This document shows, piece by piece, positions 1-7,734 of a stretch of DNA of 27,367 nucleotides. Source of the DNA: Ahniella sp. (GTDB lineage Bacteria; Pseudomonadota; Gammaproteobacteria; Xanthomonadales; Ahniellaceae); the NCBI GenBank assembly GCA_016712105.1, contig JADJRU010000002.1:237501-264867 (forward strand), given 5' to 3'. The translations under genes were made by a program, and so were the position numbers. Numbering within the stretch: the first letter of the stretch is position 1; each line of letters starts with the position of its first letter. A model generated the notes under the pieces. The model worked only from the letters and a program-made list of their open reading frames with translations. It was not told where the DNA came from and did not search any database.

Positions 1-195
1 CAGTGGCACTGCCGGGTAGCTATATACGGAAGAGATAACCGCTGAAAGCATCTAAGCGGGAAACTCGCCTCAAGATGAGACCTCCCGGGACTTAAGTCCC
101 CTAAAGGAACGATCTAGACCAGGTCGTTGATAGGCTGGGTGTGTACAACCGCAAGGTTTAGCTAACCAGTACTAATGATCCGTGTGGCTTGATCC
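1..195 (+). rRNA. 23S ribosomal RNA, 3' end (partial)
   Basis: This is the 3' terminal part of the large-subunit rRNA; the rest lies upstream of the window. The stretch AAGCATCTAAGCGGGAAAC and the ending CTAACCAGTACTAATGATCC, followed by GTGTGGCTTGATCC, closely match the conserved end of bacterial 23S genes, where the last bases pair with the 5' end of the molecule. The exact 3' end is set by analogy with E. coli and may be off by a few bases. The reading frame over this stretch is a chance ORF. Confidence 0.95.
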
Positions 196-350
196 TATAA
201 CCTCAAGACGCTTCAAATTCCTCAGGTACTCCCTGAGTGAACGCTTCCTCAACGAAGCATCCAAAGCTCCCAAAGCAGTTCAATCTGCATCCTTGTTACG
301 TCACATCACCCCATGCGAGCACGCGCCCAAAAGGCGCGTCTCCAATCTAA
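196..350 (+). other. 23S-5S internal transcribed spacer
   Basis: This 155-base spacer between 23S and 5S holds no tRNA: no acceptor stem or T-loop motif is visible. It contains two small hairpins. One has arms CTCAGG (221-226) and CCTGAG (232-237). The other has arms ACGCGCC (321-327) and GGCGCGT (333-339). These could be processing or antitermination-related structures of the rRNA precursor, which is inference. Confidence 0.7.
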
Positions 351-468
351 TCCTTGGCGGCCATAGCGGTGTGGCACCACCTGTTCCCATCCCGAACACA
401 GAAGTGAAACGCACCTGCGCCGATGGTAGTGTGGCTTAAGCCATGCAAGAGTAGGTCACTGCCAAGGT
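351..468 (+). rRNA. 5S ribosomal RNA
   Basis: The sequence carries the conserved 5S core, with CCCGAACACAGAAGTGAAACG in the loop B/C region and GATGGTAGTGTGG further on. The ends close on each other: CCTTGGC (352-358) pairs with GCCAAGG (461-467), the helix I of 5S rRNA. Length about 118 bases fits the family. It is the last gene of the rRNA operon and is followed by hairpins that probably end transcription. Confidence 0.96.
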
Positions 469-483
469 CCTAATGCAAAACCC

Positions 484-510
484 GACACCCGCGAAAGCGG
501 GTGTTCGGCT
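484..510 (+). terminator. hairpin just after 5S rRNA
   Basis: Arms ACACCCGC (485-492) and GCGGGTGT (497-504) enclose a GAAA tetraloop, a very stable RNA hairpin 16 bases after the 5S gene. The T-tract after it is weak (TTCGGCTGTCT), so it may act as the first of two tandem terminators or as a 3' processing barrier. Confidence 0.55.
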
Positions 511-552
511 GTCTGGAGCCCGGATTTCAACCGGGCGCGCCCGAAAAAGGAC

Positions 553-589
553 AAGGCCCCGCCGGCGACGGCGGGGCCTTTTCTTTTCT
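553..589 (+). terminator. Rho-independent terminator of the rRNA operon
   Basis: An 11-base stem AAGGCCCCGCC (553-563) and GGCGGGGCCTT (570-580) with a six-base loop runs straight into TTTTCTTTTCT (579-589). This is a textbook intrinsic terminator and is the likely end of the rRNA transcript. Confidence 0.92.
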
Positions 590-643
590 GCGCATCCCCG
601 GCAATATCGTTGTCACAGGGGGCGCGATACGATGATGCCCTAG

Positions 644-670
644 GGGTTCGGTTGGGTTCGGGTGGGTTCG
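644..670 (+). repeat. three 10-base tandem repeats upstream of the binding-protein gene
   Basis: GGGTTCG occurs at 644-650, 654-660 and 664-670, a period of exactly 10 bases with variable three-base linkers. It lies just upstream of the ribosome-binding site at 676-682. Helical phasing would suit a protein-binding site, but slippage-derived repetition is as likely. Confidence 0.6.
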
Positions 671-687
671 GATTTCAGGAGGCAATC

Positions 688-1455
688 ATGCGTTTGCAAG
701 TGTCCTTGATCGTCCTGTTGTGCACGGCGGCGCAGGTTCATGCCGACACCATCACCATCCGTGCCGACGAGTGGTTGCCGTATAACGGCCCGCTGAGCCG
801 AAAGCCGCCCGGATACATGATCGAGATGGCGGACGCCATTGCGGCGACGCAGGGTCACACGATCGAATACAAGACGATGCCCTGGGATGATGCGGTCGCC
901 TCGTCGCGGAAAGGTGACATCGACTGTGTGGTCGGCGCGCTCAAATCCGATGCAGAAGGATTCATGTTTCCTGAAGAATCCTGGGGAGACAGTCTCAACG
1001 GCTTGTTCGCCTTGACGGACACCGACTGGACTTACACCGACATCGAGTCGTTCTCGAGTGTTCGCGTGGCCGTGATCGCCGGATACTCGTACTCCGAAGA
1101 GATTGACGCCTATGTCGAAGCCAACAAGGCTGACCCGAACAAGGTTGTCATCGTGAACAGCACCGGCAGGGCGTTGATGAATGCTGTGTCGCGGCTCGTT
1201 TCGCGCAAAGCCGATGTCATCATTGAAGACGTCAACGTCGCCGCCAGCACGTTCGCGAAGATGAACATGGCCGATCGAATGAAATCAGTCGGCGTCGTCG
1301 GCGAACCCGAGCCTTTGTACATCGCCTGTACTCCAGCAAGCCCCCGCGGCAAACAATTTGCAGACATGTTTTCAGCCGGTACCGTGGAGTTGCGCAGTTC
1401 GGGGAAGCTCGCGGAAATCCTCGAGAAATACGGTCTGGAAGACTGGAAGAAATAG
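688..1455 (+). CDS. periplasmic amino-acid-type solute-binding protein
   Basis: This 255-residue protein resembles the family 3 solute-binding proteins (SBP_bac_3) of polar amino-acid ABC transporters. The start at 688 is chosen because CAGGAGG at 676-682 is a strong ribosome-binding site and because it begins a clear signal peptide (residues 1-19, cleavage after VHA). The upstream ATG at 610 lacks both. The mature protein opens with TITIRADEWLPYNG and continues with PPGYMIEMADAIAA, the usual two-lobe start of the family, and keeps GDIDCVVGA in mid-protein. No lipobox cysteine is present, so it should be free in the periplasm. No permease or ATPase gene is adjacent, so it may serve a distant transporter or act as a sensory binding protein. 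The ligand cannot be read from the sequence. Confidence 0.85.
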   Translation: MRLQVSLIVLLCTAAQVHADTITIRADEWLPYNGPLSRKPPGYMIEMADAIAATQGHTIEYKTMPWDDAVASSRKGDIDCVVGALKSDAEGFMFPEESWGDSLNGLFALTDTDWTYTDIESFSSVRVAVIAGYSYSEEIDAYVEANKADPNKVVIVNSTGRALMNAVSRLVSRKADVIIEDVNVAASTFAKMNMADRMKSVGVVGEPEPLYIACTPASPRGKQFADMFSAGTVELRSSGKLAEILEKYGLEDWKK

Positions 1456-1543
1456 GCGGTTTGCGCACTCGCTTCGCTGTCCATCATCACTCCGCCCTCA
1501 AGTTCCCGCGAAGCCGGCCGCCTGTCACGTCACATCCCGGCAC

Positions 1544-2358
1544 TCACCCTCGAACCAGGGGCCTTGGATACTGTCTGCCTGAGCGAAGGGGCCGAAAACA
1601 GTCGGCGGTTCGGTAGAAATGCGGATCCTGTCCGGCAAACCATCCCGGAATGCCCGACAGAGGCAAGGGTCGAAGTTCGAGCGGGTCAGTCAGTACCTGG
1701 CCTGTAGCCAAAAGGTCTGCGAACCACTCGACATGGGACGGATCCGCCAGGTCTCCCCTCACCACGATGGCCTTGCCCACCAGCAGCAAATGCGGTTCGA
1801 GGCAATGTTCCAACAGCGCGTGTCCAAACACATGGACACGGGCTCTCTGTGTCCACCCGCTACCGTCGTCACCGAACACCGCTGGCCAATCATGGGCATC
1901 CCACGAGTCAAGCAAAGCATTCGATTCCGTGATCACCAGGATGCCTGCTTCGTCGAAGTGCGTCAGCGCCATCTGCGGGCGACCTGCTCCTGCCCGACAC
2001 CCGCGGGAAACTCGCGCGTGTAACGCCAGTTGACTGCCGACTTCAGCGAACTGAACCGCCGCCACATCAGCGCATTGAACAAGTCGTGCCAGTTTTCCGG
2101 GCGCGTCGCGACCAAACCCGACTGCACAATACGCTGCTCGTAATGAAGGCCATCGGACAACAGTGCCGGATTCTGTTCGACAAACCGGATGGGTTGACCC
2201 GTCAACCGGTGCTGAATTCGAGGCAGCCGATTGAGCGACTCGACGGACGGCCACTCGGCGCCAAACAGACCCGGTTCAAAGACGAGCAACTCATGCAGGG
2301 CGGGATGCTGTTCGACTCCCGGCGACAGAGCCGTTCGAGCGGGCGCTACAAAGCGCAT
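1544..2358 (-). pseudogene. DUF3025 family protein, interrupted by a frameshift
   Basis: Two overlapping minus-strand frames together give one complete DUF3025 protein of about 271 residues. The N-terminal part (from 2358) contains the family-like ENWHDLFNALMWRRF, then runs into a stop at 1963-1965. The C-terminal part, in another frame down to 1544, contains MALTHFDEAGILV and HVFGHALLEHCLEP, also family-like. Joining them needs a one-base change (one base missing, or two extra) somewhere around 1965-2005. The ATG at 2358 lies 9 bases after the rimO stop; a TTG at 2367 is an alternative. The gene is probably cotranscribed with rimO. The function of DUF3025 is unknown. It may be a true recent pseudogene or a sequencing error; the conservation on both sides of the break argues that it is recent or artefactual. 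Confidence 0.8.
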
Positions 2359-2367
2359 GGAAGACAA

Positions 2368-3687
2368 TCAGACCAGTTCGCCGTGCAGATCGTGATCGTC
2401 GCTGCGAAGAATACGCACCTGAACCAAATCGCCTGGCTTGACCCGCTTGCTGCCGGACGCCACGAACACACGACCGTCCACTTCCGGCGCATCGGCCTTG
2501 CTGCGGCCCACTGCGACACTCGGGCCCGACTCGTCGATCAGAACTTCCTGAACACTGCCGACCTTGAGCTTGAGACGACGCTTGCTGATTTGCGACTGGT
2601 GCTTCATGAAGCGCGCGAGGCGTTCTTCCTTCACTTCTTCCGGCACGGCGTCCGGCAAGTTGTTCGCCGTCGCTCCGGTCACGGGTGAATACGCGAATGC
2701 GCCGACCCGATCCAGCTCGGCAGCATCCAGAAACGCCAACAATTCCTCGAATTCGGCTTCGGTCTCACCGGGGAAGCCCACGATGAACGTGCTCCGCAAG
2801 GTCAGCTCAGGACAAGCGCGACGCCATGCCTGAATGCGATCAAGGTTCTTTTCGCCGCTGGCCGGGCGTTTCATCAGCTTCAGGATCCGCGGGCTCGAAT
2901 GCTGCAAAGGCACGTCGAGGTAGGGCAGGACCTTGCCGGCCGCCATCAGCGGAATCAACTCATCGACATGCGGATACGGATACACGTAATGCAGTCGCGT
3001 CCACACACCCAGCTCCGACAATCCTTCGCACAGCTCGGTCATGCGGGTTCGATAGCTGCGCCCTCGCCAATCGCGGGCTTCGTACTTCCGGTCCACGCCA
3101 TAAGCGCTGGTGTCCTGCGAAATGACCAACAATTCCCGAACGCCGCCCTTGACCAGCCGCTCTGCCTCGACCAGCACTTCATCAACCGGACGCGAGACCA
3201 AGTCGCCCCGCATCGACGGAATGATGCAGAACGTGCAGCGGTGATTGCAGCCTTCGGAAATCTTGAGGTAGGCAAAATGTCGCGGTGTCAGCTTGATGCC
3301 CTGGGGCGGGACGAGGTCCAGAAACGGATCATGTTTCGGCGGCAACTGCTTGTGGACGGCTTCCATGACCGAGGCGTAATCCTGCGGGCCTGAAATCGAC
3401 AACACATCCGGAAACTTTTCCTGAATCAGGCTCTTGCGCGCACCAAGACAGCCGGTGACCACCACCTTGCCGTTCTCCGCCATGGCCTCGCCGATCGCAT
3501 CGAGCGATTCCTCGACGGCCGCATCAATGAACCCGCAGGTGTTGACGACCACCACATCGGCATCATTGTACGTGGGCACAATCTCATAACCCTCGACCCG
3601 GAGTTGGGTGAGGATGCGTTCGGAATCGACCAACGCCTTCGGGCATCCCAAACTGACAAAACCTACTTTGGGTTGCTGCATGCTCAT
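2368..3687 (-). CDS. rimO: ribosomal protein S12 methylthiotransferase RimO
   Basis: This 439-residue radical-SAM enzyme adds a methylthio group to a conserved aspartate of ribosomal protein S12, using two iron-sulfur clusters and S-adenosylmethionine. The N-terminal methylthiotransferase domain carries its three cysteines at C15, C51 and C80 (SLGCPKALVDSE, NTCGFI, TGCLGARK). The radical-SAM motif is CNHRCTFC with C147, C151 and C154. A C-terminal TRAM region follows. The length matches E. coli RimO (441). The SLGCPKALVDSE and CNHRCTFCIIPSMRG segments separate it from the tRNA enzyme MiaB. Start 3687 (MSMQQPK) is chosen by family length; 3681 is a close alternative. The frame stays open far upstream to 4764, but that part is antisense to the next gene and is not coding. 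The DUF3025 gene follows closely. Confidence 0.96.
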   Translation of the reverse strand: MSMQQPKVGFVSLGCPKALVDSERILTQLRVEGYEIVPTYNDADVVVVNTCGFIDAAVEESLDAIGEAMAENGKVVVTGCLGARKSLIQEKFPDVLSISGPQDYASVMEAVHKQLPPKHDPFLDLVPPQGIKLTPRHFAYLKISEGCNHRCTFCIIPSMRGDLVSRPVDEVLVEAERLVKGGVRELLVISQDTSAYGVDRKYEARDWRGRSYRTRMTELCEGLSELGVWTRLHYVYPYPHVDELIPLMAAGKVLPYLDVPLQHSSPRILKLMKRPASGEKNLDRIQAWRRACPELTLRSTFIVGFPGETEAEFEELLAFLDAAELDRVGAFAYSPVTGATANNLPDAVPEEVKEERLARFMKHQSQISKRRLKLKVGSVQEVLIDESGPSVAVGRSKADAPEVDGRVFVASGSKRVKPGDLVQVRILRSDDHDLHGELV

Positions 3688-3789
3688 GGGGTTGGGTCCA
3701 GACCGATACGGCCCGCCAGTATAGCGGGGCGTCCCCTCCGATATGATTGGGTCGTCTCGAAAACGACGCTGAAACAGGACGCCAGGACG

Positions 3790-4905
3790 ATGGCTGGATG
3801 GATTTCTCTGAAGGCTGCGGATGGACACACGCTGTCTGCGTGGATGACCCGCGCGGAGGGGCGCCCTCTCGGTGCCGTCGTGGTCCTGCAGGAAGTGTTT
3901 GGTGTCAACCGGCACATCCGCTGGGTTTGCGAGCAATTTTCGGCCAATGGCTTTGATGCCCTCGCGCCCTGCCTGTTCGACCGGGTCGGCGGCAATGTCG
4001 ATCTTGACTACACCGACGCGGGCATCGCCGAAGGTCGTCGCCGAGTGGCTGAACTTGCCTTCGACACCGCATTGCTCGATGTTGACGCGGCCAAGACTTT
4101 GCTTGCCCGAAGAGCCCGCGTTGCTGCGGTTGGTTATTGCTGGGGCGGAACCCTGGCGTTCCTGGCCAACACGCGGTTGGGGATGCCCGCCGTGTCGTAC
4201 TACGGCGCACGCAGCCTGCCGTACCTTGCCGAAACGGTTCAAGCGCCCATCCTCATGCACTTCGGACGCCACGATCCGCTGATTCCGCAAGCATTCCACG
4301 ACGAACTGGCCAAACAACAGCCGGATTTGCCCGTCCACTTCTACGATGCAGGCCATGGTTTCAACTGCAACGAACGAGCCGACTTTCACGCCGAAAGTGC
4401 AGCGCTGGCCTGGCGAAGAAGCCTGCGATTCCTCCGCGAGGCGCTGGCTTCGGATGGCGCACTCTCCGAGGACGAAGGCGTGACGCCATCGTTCGAGCTT
4501 GATGCGAGACTCGAGCGGGACACGATCCCGTTGCTCGACCTTCCGCTCTGCCAGGTGTTGTTGATGAACGACTCGAGATATCCGTGGCTGATCCTCGTGC
4601 CGCGGATCGCCGGACTCCGGGAGATCCTGGAGCTTGATGTCGCTGACCAGCAGAAACTGATGGCCGAAGTGGTCCTCGTCCAGCAGGTGATCAGTCAGCT
4701 GTTCGAACCCGAGAAGTTGAACGTGGGCGCTTTGGGGAACGTCGTGTCGCAACTGCACATCCATGTGCTGGGCCGTTTCAGCAGTGATGCGGCATGGCCG
4801 GGCCCGGTCTGGGGCCAGGGCAGCCCGGTGCCTTATGCCCCCGGCGTGGCCAACGCACTCGCCAAATCCCTCATGCAGGCGCTGACGGCAACAGGTCCGG
4901 AGTGA
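3790..4905 (+). CDS. dienelactone hydrolase-HIT domain fusion protein
   Basis: This 371-residue protein joins two domains usually found in separate proteins. Residues 1-225 are an alpha/beta hydrolase of the dienelactone hydrolase family. The catalytic triad is visible as C117 in GYCWGG, D162 in GRHDPLIP and H189 in DAGHGF, with VLQEVFGVN near the N-terminus as in the family. Residues about 232-371 form a HIT domain (ELDARLERDT, MNDSRYPWLILVPR, then QLHIHVLGR with H323 and H325). The first histidine of the usual triad is Q321, a known variant. HIT proteins act on nucleoside phosphates; the hydrolase substrate is unknown. ATG 3790 fits the hydrolase N-terminus. GTG 4480 (codon 231), preceded by a GAGG about 10 bases upstream, could serve as an internal start for a free HIT protein. 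The gene is divergent from rimO. Confidence 0.88.
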   Translation: MAGWISLKAADGHTLSAWMTRAEGRPLGAVVVLQEVFGVNRHIRWVCEQFSANGFDALAPCLFDRVGGNVDLDYTDAGIAEGRRRVAELAFDTALLDVDAAKTLLARRARVAAVGYCWGGTLAFLANTRLGMPAVSYYGARSLPYLAETVQAPILMHFGRHDPLIPQAFHDELAKQQPDLPVHFYDAGHGFNCNERADFHAESAALAWRRSLRFLREALASDGALSEDEGVTPSFELDARLERDTIPLLDLPLCQVLLMNDSRYPWLILVPRIAGLREILELDVADQQKLMAEVVLVQQVISQLFEPEKLNVGALGNVVSQLHIHVLGRFSSDAAWPGPVWGQGSPVPYAPGVANALAKSLMQALTATGPE

Positions 4906-4951
4906 TAGCCTAAAGCGGCCCGATCAGCGGCGCGTCAAGCGGAAAAAGCCC

Positions 4952-5470
4952 GTGAGTTTCTTTGGTGTATTCAATCGCTGGTTCAAGAAAGAAGACGACG
5001 ATGCCGTCAATCGTCGGGAAAAGCCGCGGGTCAACGCGCCGCAGGGCACGCGCGTCCTGATCATCGACGACTCGACCACGATTCAGGCGGTCTTGCGCAA
5101 GCTGCTCACCCAGAACGGCTACGAAGTCATTGAAGCGCTGGATGCGGAAAAGGGTCTGGAGCTGGCCAAACAGACCGCCCCGCACCTCATTTTCCTCGAC
5201 ATCATCCTGCCCGGCATGAATGGGTTTGCCGCGTTGCGCCTGTTGCGTCGCGAAGCCACCACCAAAGAAACGCCGATCATCATGATGAGTGGCAACGAGC
5301 AAGCGACCGAACAGTTCTATGCGCAGCGGATCGGTGCCGACGACTTCATGAAAAAGCCGTTCTCGCGCGCCGAGTTGTTCGCGCGGATCGAGCGGCGTCT
5401 TGATGCGAACCTGATTCCCCGCCGAACCGCCGTAGCCGTTGCGGACGAACCCACCGGGCCGATCGGCTGA
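4952..5470 (+). CDS. single-domain response regulator (PilG/CheY-like)
   Basis: This 172-residue protein is a stand-alone phosphoacceptor domain with extensions at both ends. The receiver starts at RVLIIDDST (D39 and D40 acidic pocket), the phosphorylated aspartate is D83 in IFLDIILPGMNG, and the conserved lysine is K135 in FMKKPFS. There is no DNA-binding or enzymatic output domain, so it should signal by protein contact, as PilG and CheY do. The N-terminal 30 residues are charged (FNRWFKKEDDDAVNRREK) and may be a docking or membrane-proximal tail. The start is GTG at 4952, 46 bases after the preceding gene, with GGAAAAAG in front. No kinase is adjacent, so its partner is unknown. Resemblance to the twitching regulator PilG is by sequence flavour only. 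Confidence 0.86.
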   Translation: MSFFGVFNRWFKKEDDDAVNRREKPRVNAPQGTRVLIIDDSTTIQAVLRKLLTQNGYEVIEALDAEKGLELAKQTAPHLIFLDIILPGMNGFAALRLLRREATTKETPIIMMSGNEQATEQFYAQRIGADDFMKKPFSRAELFARIERRLDANLIPRRTAVAVADEPTGPIG

Positions 5471-5570
5471 GCGAAGCGCCCGCGCTTTTGCCGGCATTTG
5501 CCGTAACACCAGACGACACCCAGAATGCCATCGCACCCACTGCCTTAGCCGAGTCGAAGGGGAACACCGC

Positions 5571-6767
5571 ATGGAGCGCTTGCTCGAGCTGGTCAAGACC
5601 ACTGACAGCATTTCTGCCGCCAAGGCGCTTGCGGAGCGCACGGATGTCGAGGCGGCACAAATCCTTGCCGCGATCAATCCGGGATTTGCGATCGAGATTC
5701 TCGAGCAGATCGACGAAGAACGCCGGCCACTGATCGCCGCAGCGGCGCCCAACGGCATCGGCCAACTCTGGCTCAACGATCGCCAGTTCGAGGAAGGAAC
5801 CGTGGGCCGCCTGATGGAGCGGCCGCTGGCGGTGTTCCGGCCGGAAGCGACGATCAGCGAAGTCATCGACGCCCTGCGCGAAATCATCAAGAAGACTTTT
5901 GTCGTCTACGTGTTCGTCACCGAGGCGGATGGTCGGCTGGTGGGTGTCGTGGCGTTCCGGGAGCTTCTGTTTGCGTCGAAGGACCAGACACTCGCCGCGG
6001 TGATGATCCGTAACCCCTTTGCGCTGAGTCCGAATGCACAACTGGTCGACGCGATGCGCGAAGTGGTCACGCGCCACTACCCGGCTTATCCGGTCGTCGA
6101 TGAACAGGGGCGGCTCGTCGGCAGTGTTCGTGGTCAGGTCATGTTCGAGCAGCAGACCTTCGAAATTTCCGCTCAGGCCGGCTCGATGGTCGGTGTCGAG
6201 AAGGAGGAGCGGCTGGCCACGCCGTGGTTGCAGGCATTCAAGTTCCGGCACCCTTGGCTGCAGTTGAATCTCGTGACTGCGTTCATCGCTGCGGGGGTCG
6301 TCGGCATCTTCCAGCAGGCGATCAACGAAATTGTCCTGCTCGCCGTATTCCTGCCCGTTCTGGCCGGGCAATGCGGCAACACGGGCTGTCAGGCGCTGGC
6401 CGTCACCTTGCGCGGCATGACTCTGGGTGAACTCAAGCCCGGTCAATCGAAGCGACTGCTGTTCAAGGAAGTCTGGCTGGGCTGGTGGAATGGCCTGATC
6501 GTGGGGGTCGTGGCCGGCACCGGCATGTATCTGATGGCGAATTGGCAGGACAACCCGAACGCCTTGCTGCTCGCGGGCATCACCGTGGTGTCGATGGCCA
6601 CCAGTTGTGCGCTCTCCGGCGCCGCCGGATCGATGATCCCGATGACGATGAAGCGCCTGGGCGCCGACCCTGCGACTGCTTCCAGCATTTTCCTCACGAC
6701 CGCCACCGACGTGGTCAGCATGGGTGTGTTCCTCGGATTGGCCACCTGGCTGGTGCTCGGTGGCTGA
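5571..6767 (+). CDS. mgtE: magnesium transporter MgtE
   Basis: This 398-residue membrane protein is an MgtE-type Mg2+ channel. Residues 1-70 are a short helical N domain. Residues about 80-195 form two CBS modules (LMERPLAVFRPEATISEVID, then MIRNPFALSPNAQLVDAM), which gate the pore in response to cytosolic Mg2+. From about residue 230 there are five membrane segments with the pore-lining GQCGNTGCQALAVTLRG and the aspartate of TATDVVSMGVFLGLA. Many family members have around 450 residues, so the N domain is short here. The ATG at 5571 is favoured by GAAGGGG about 8 bases upstream. The stop overlaps the GTG of the next gene by 8 bases, so the two are probably translated from one message. Confidence 0.93.
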   Translation: MERLLELVKTTDSISAAKALAERTDVEAAQILAAINPGFAIEILEQIDEERRPLIAAAAPNGIGQLWLNDRQFEEGTVGRLMERPLAVFRPEATISEVIDALREIIKKTFVVYVFVTEADGRLVGVVAFRELLFASKDQTLAAVMIRNPFALSPNAQLVDAMREVVTRHYPAYPVVDEQGRLVGSVRGQVMFEQQTFEISAQAGSMVGVEKEERLATPWLQAFKFRHPWLQLNLVTAFIAAGVVGIFQQAINEIVLLAVFLPVLAGQCGNTGCQALAVTLRGMTLGELKPGQSKRLLFKEVWLGWWNGLIVGVVAGTGMYLMANWQDNPNALLLAGITVVSMATSCALSGAAGSMIPMTMKRLGADPATASSIFLTTATDVVSMGVFLGLATWLVLGG

Positions 6768-7659
6768 ATCGTTTCTGGCGGTTGGCCGCGGCGAGTTGTT
6801 CTCGCTTGCGGCGGCAGCCACGTGGGGCATCGGCGTCATCATTTACCGGAAACTTGGCGCCCGGCTGCCGCCACTCCAGTTGAACCTGCTGAAAAACCTC
6901 ATCGTCCTCGGCTTGATCGCGCCGGTTGCCTTTCTGATCGACCGGCACGGGCTGCAGGCGCTGACCACCAATGACCTGCTGATTGTCTGTGCCAGCGGCG
7001 TGCTCGGCATCGGATTGGCCGATACCCTGTATTTCCGCGCGCTGAACGAACTCGGGGCGGCGCGCACGGGCATCATCGGAAACCTCTACAGCCCTTTCGT
7101 CATCGGCTTGTCGTTCCTGTTCCTCGACGAGCGCCTGGGCGGTCGTCAGATGATCGGCTTCGCGCTGGTGGCTGCGGGCGTGCTGGTGATCAGCACCGGC
7201 AATTCGACGGCGGCATCCAGCCGGGCCCACATGCGGGCGGTGCTGCAGGGTGTCCTGTCGATCGCGCTGATGGCGATCTCGGTGGTGATGGTCAAGCGTG
7301 TCCTCGAAGCACATTCCGTGTGGTGGATTTCCGGATTGCGGGTCGCCGCCGGGGCCGCCGGCCTGGCCTTGCTGCTGGCTGTCAGCGGCCAACTGCGTGG
7401 TGCGCTGGGGCAGGGGGTGTCCCGACGGGACTGGGCGCTGTTGTCGCTTGGCGCGATCGTCGGCCAGTTCTTCTCGATGATCCTCTGGCTTGCCGGTTAC
7501 AAATACACCACTGCCTCGGTGGCGGCCATCCTGAACGAAACCGCATCCGCCTTCATCGTCCTGTTTGCCTGGATATTCCTGCGCGAACACATTTCCGGGC
7601 GGAAACTGGCAGGCCTGCTGTTGACCCTGAGTGGCGTGTGCCTGATGTTGATGGGCTAA
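6760..7659 (+). CDS. EamA/DMT family transporter
   Basis: The 299-residue protein is built of about ten hydrophobic segments in two halves, the EamA repeat of the drug/metabolite transporter superfamily. The first half ends with the typical FLDERLGGRQMIGFALVAAGVLVIS. The second ends with FLREHISGRKLAGLLLTLSGVCLM. Both show the conserved (L)DER/REH-x-G motif before the last helix of each repeat. The start GTG 6760 gives a complete first helix and overlaps the mgtE stop; an in-frame ATG at 6724 lies inside mgtE and is less likely. The substrate cannot be predicted. It ends 75 bases before eno. Confidence 0.88.
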   Translation: MAESFLAVGRGELFSLAAAATWGIGVIIYRKLGARLPPLQLNLLKNLIVLGLIAPVAFLIDRHGLQALTTNDLLIVCASGVLGIGLADTLYFRALNELGAARTGIIGNLYSPFVIGLSFLFLDERLGGRQMIGFALVAAGVLVISTGNSTAASSRAHMRAVLQGVLSIALMAISVVMVKRVLEAHSVWWISGLRVAAGAAGLALLLAVSGQLRGALGQGVSRRDWALLSLGAIVGQFFSMILWLAGYKYTTASVAAILNETASAFIVLFAWIFLREHISGRKLAGLLLTLSGVCLMLMG

Positions 7660-7664
7660 AAAGG

Positions 7665-7683
7665 GCCTGCAGTCCATGCAGGC
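7665..7683 (+). other. inverted repeat between the EamA gene and eno
   Basis: Arms GCCTGCA (7665-7671) and TGCAGGC (7677-7683) with a five-base loop lie just after the EamA transporter stop. There is no T-tract, so it is not a standard intrinsic terminator. It may be an mRNA-stabilising or processing hairpin. Confidence 0.4.
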
Positions 7684-7734
7684 TCGAAAGCACGTTGCTA
7701 CGCTATGCGCTTGCCTCGCCTGGAAACCACAGCC

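Noticed and set aside
182..439. An 85-codon open frame over the end of 23S and most of 5S
   Set aside because: It lies within rRNA sequence that matches the conserved 23S and 5S structures, and its product resembles nothing known.
3692..3725. Promoter TTGGGT with TATAGC between rimO and the fusion gene
   Set aside because: The spacing of 22 bases is too long for a sigma-70 promoter.
3688..4764. Upstream extension of rimO to nearly 800 codons
   Set aside because: The extension is antisense to the hydrolase-HIT gene, and RimO of normal length begins at 3687.
7665..7683. Intrinsic terminator before eno
   Set aside because: The hairpin is not followed by a T-tract; it is listed only as an inverted repeat.
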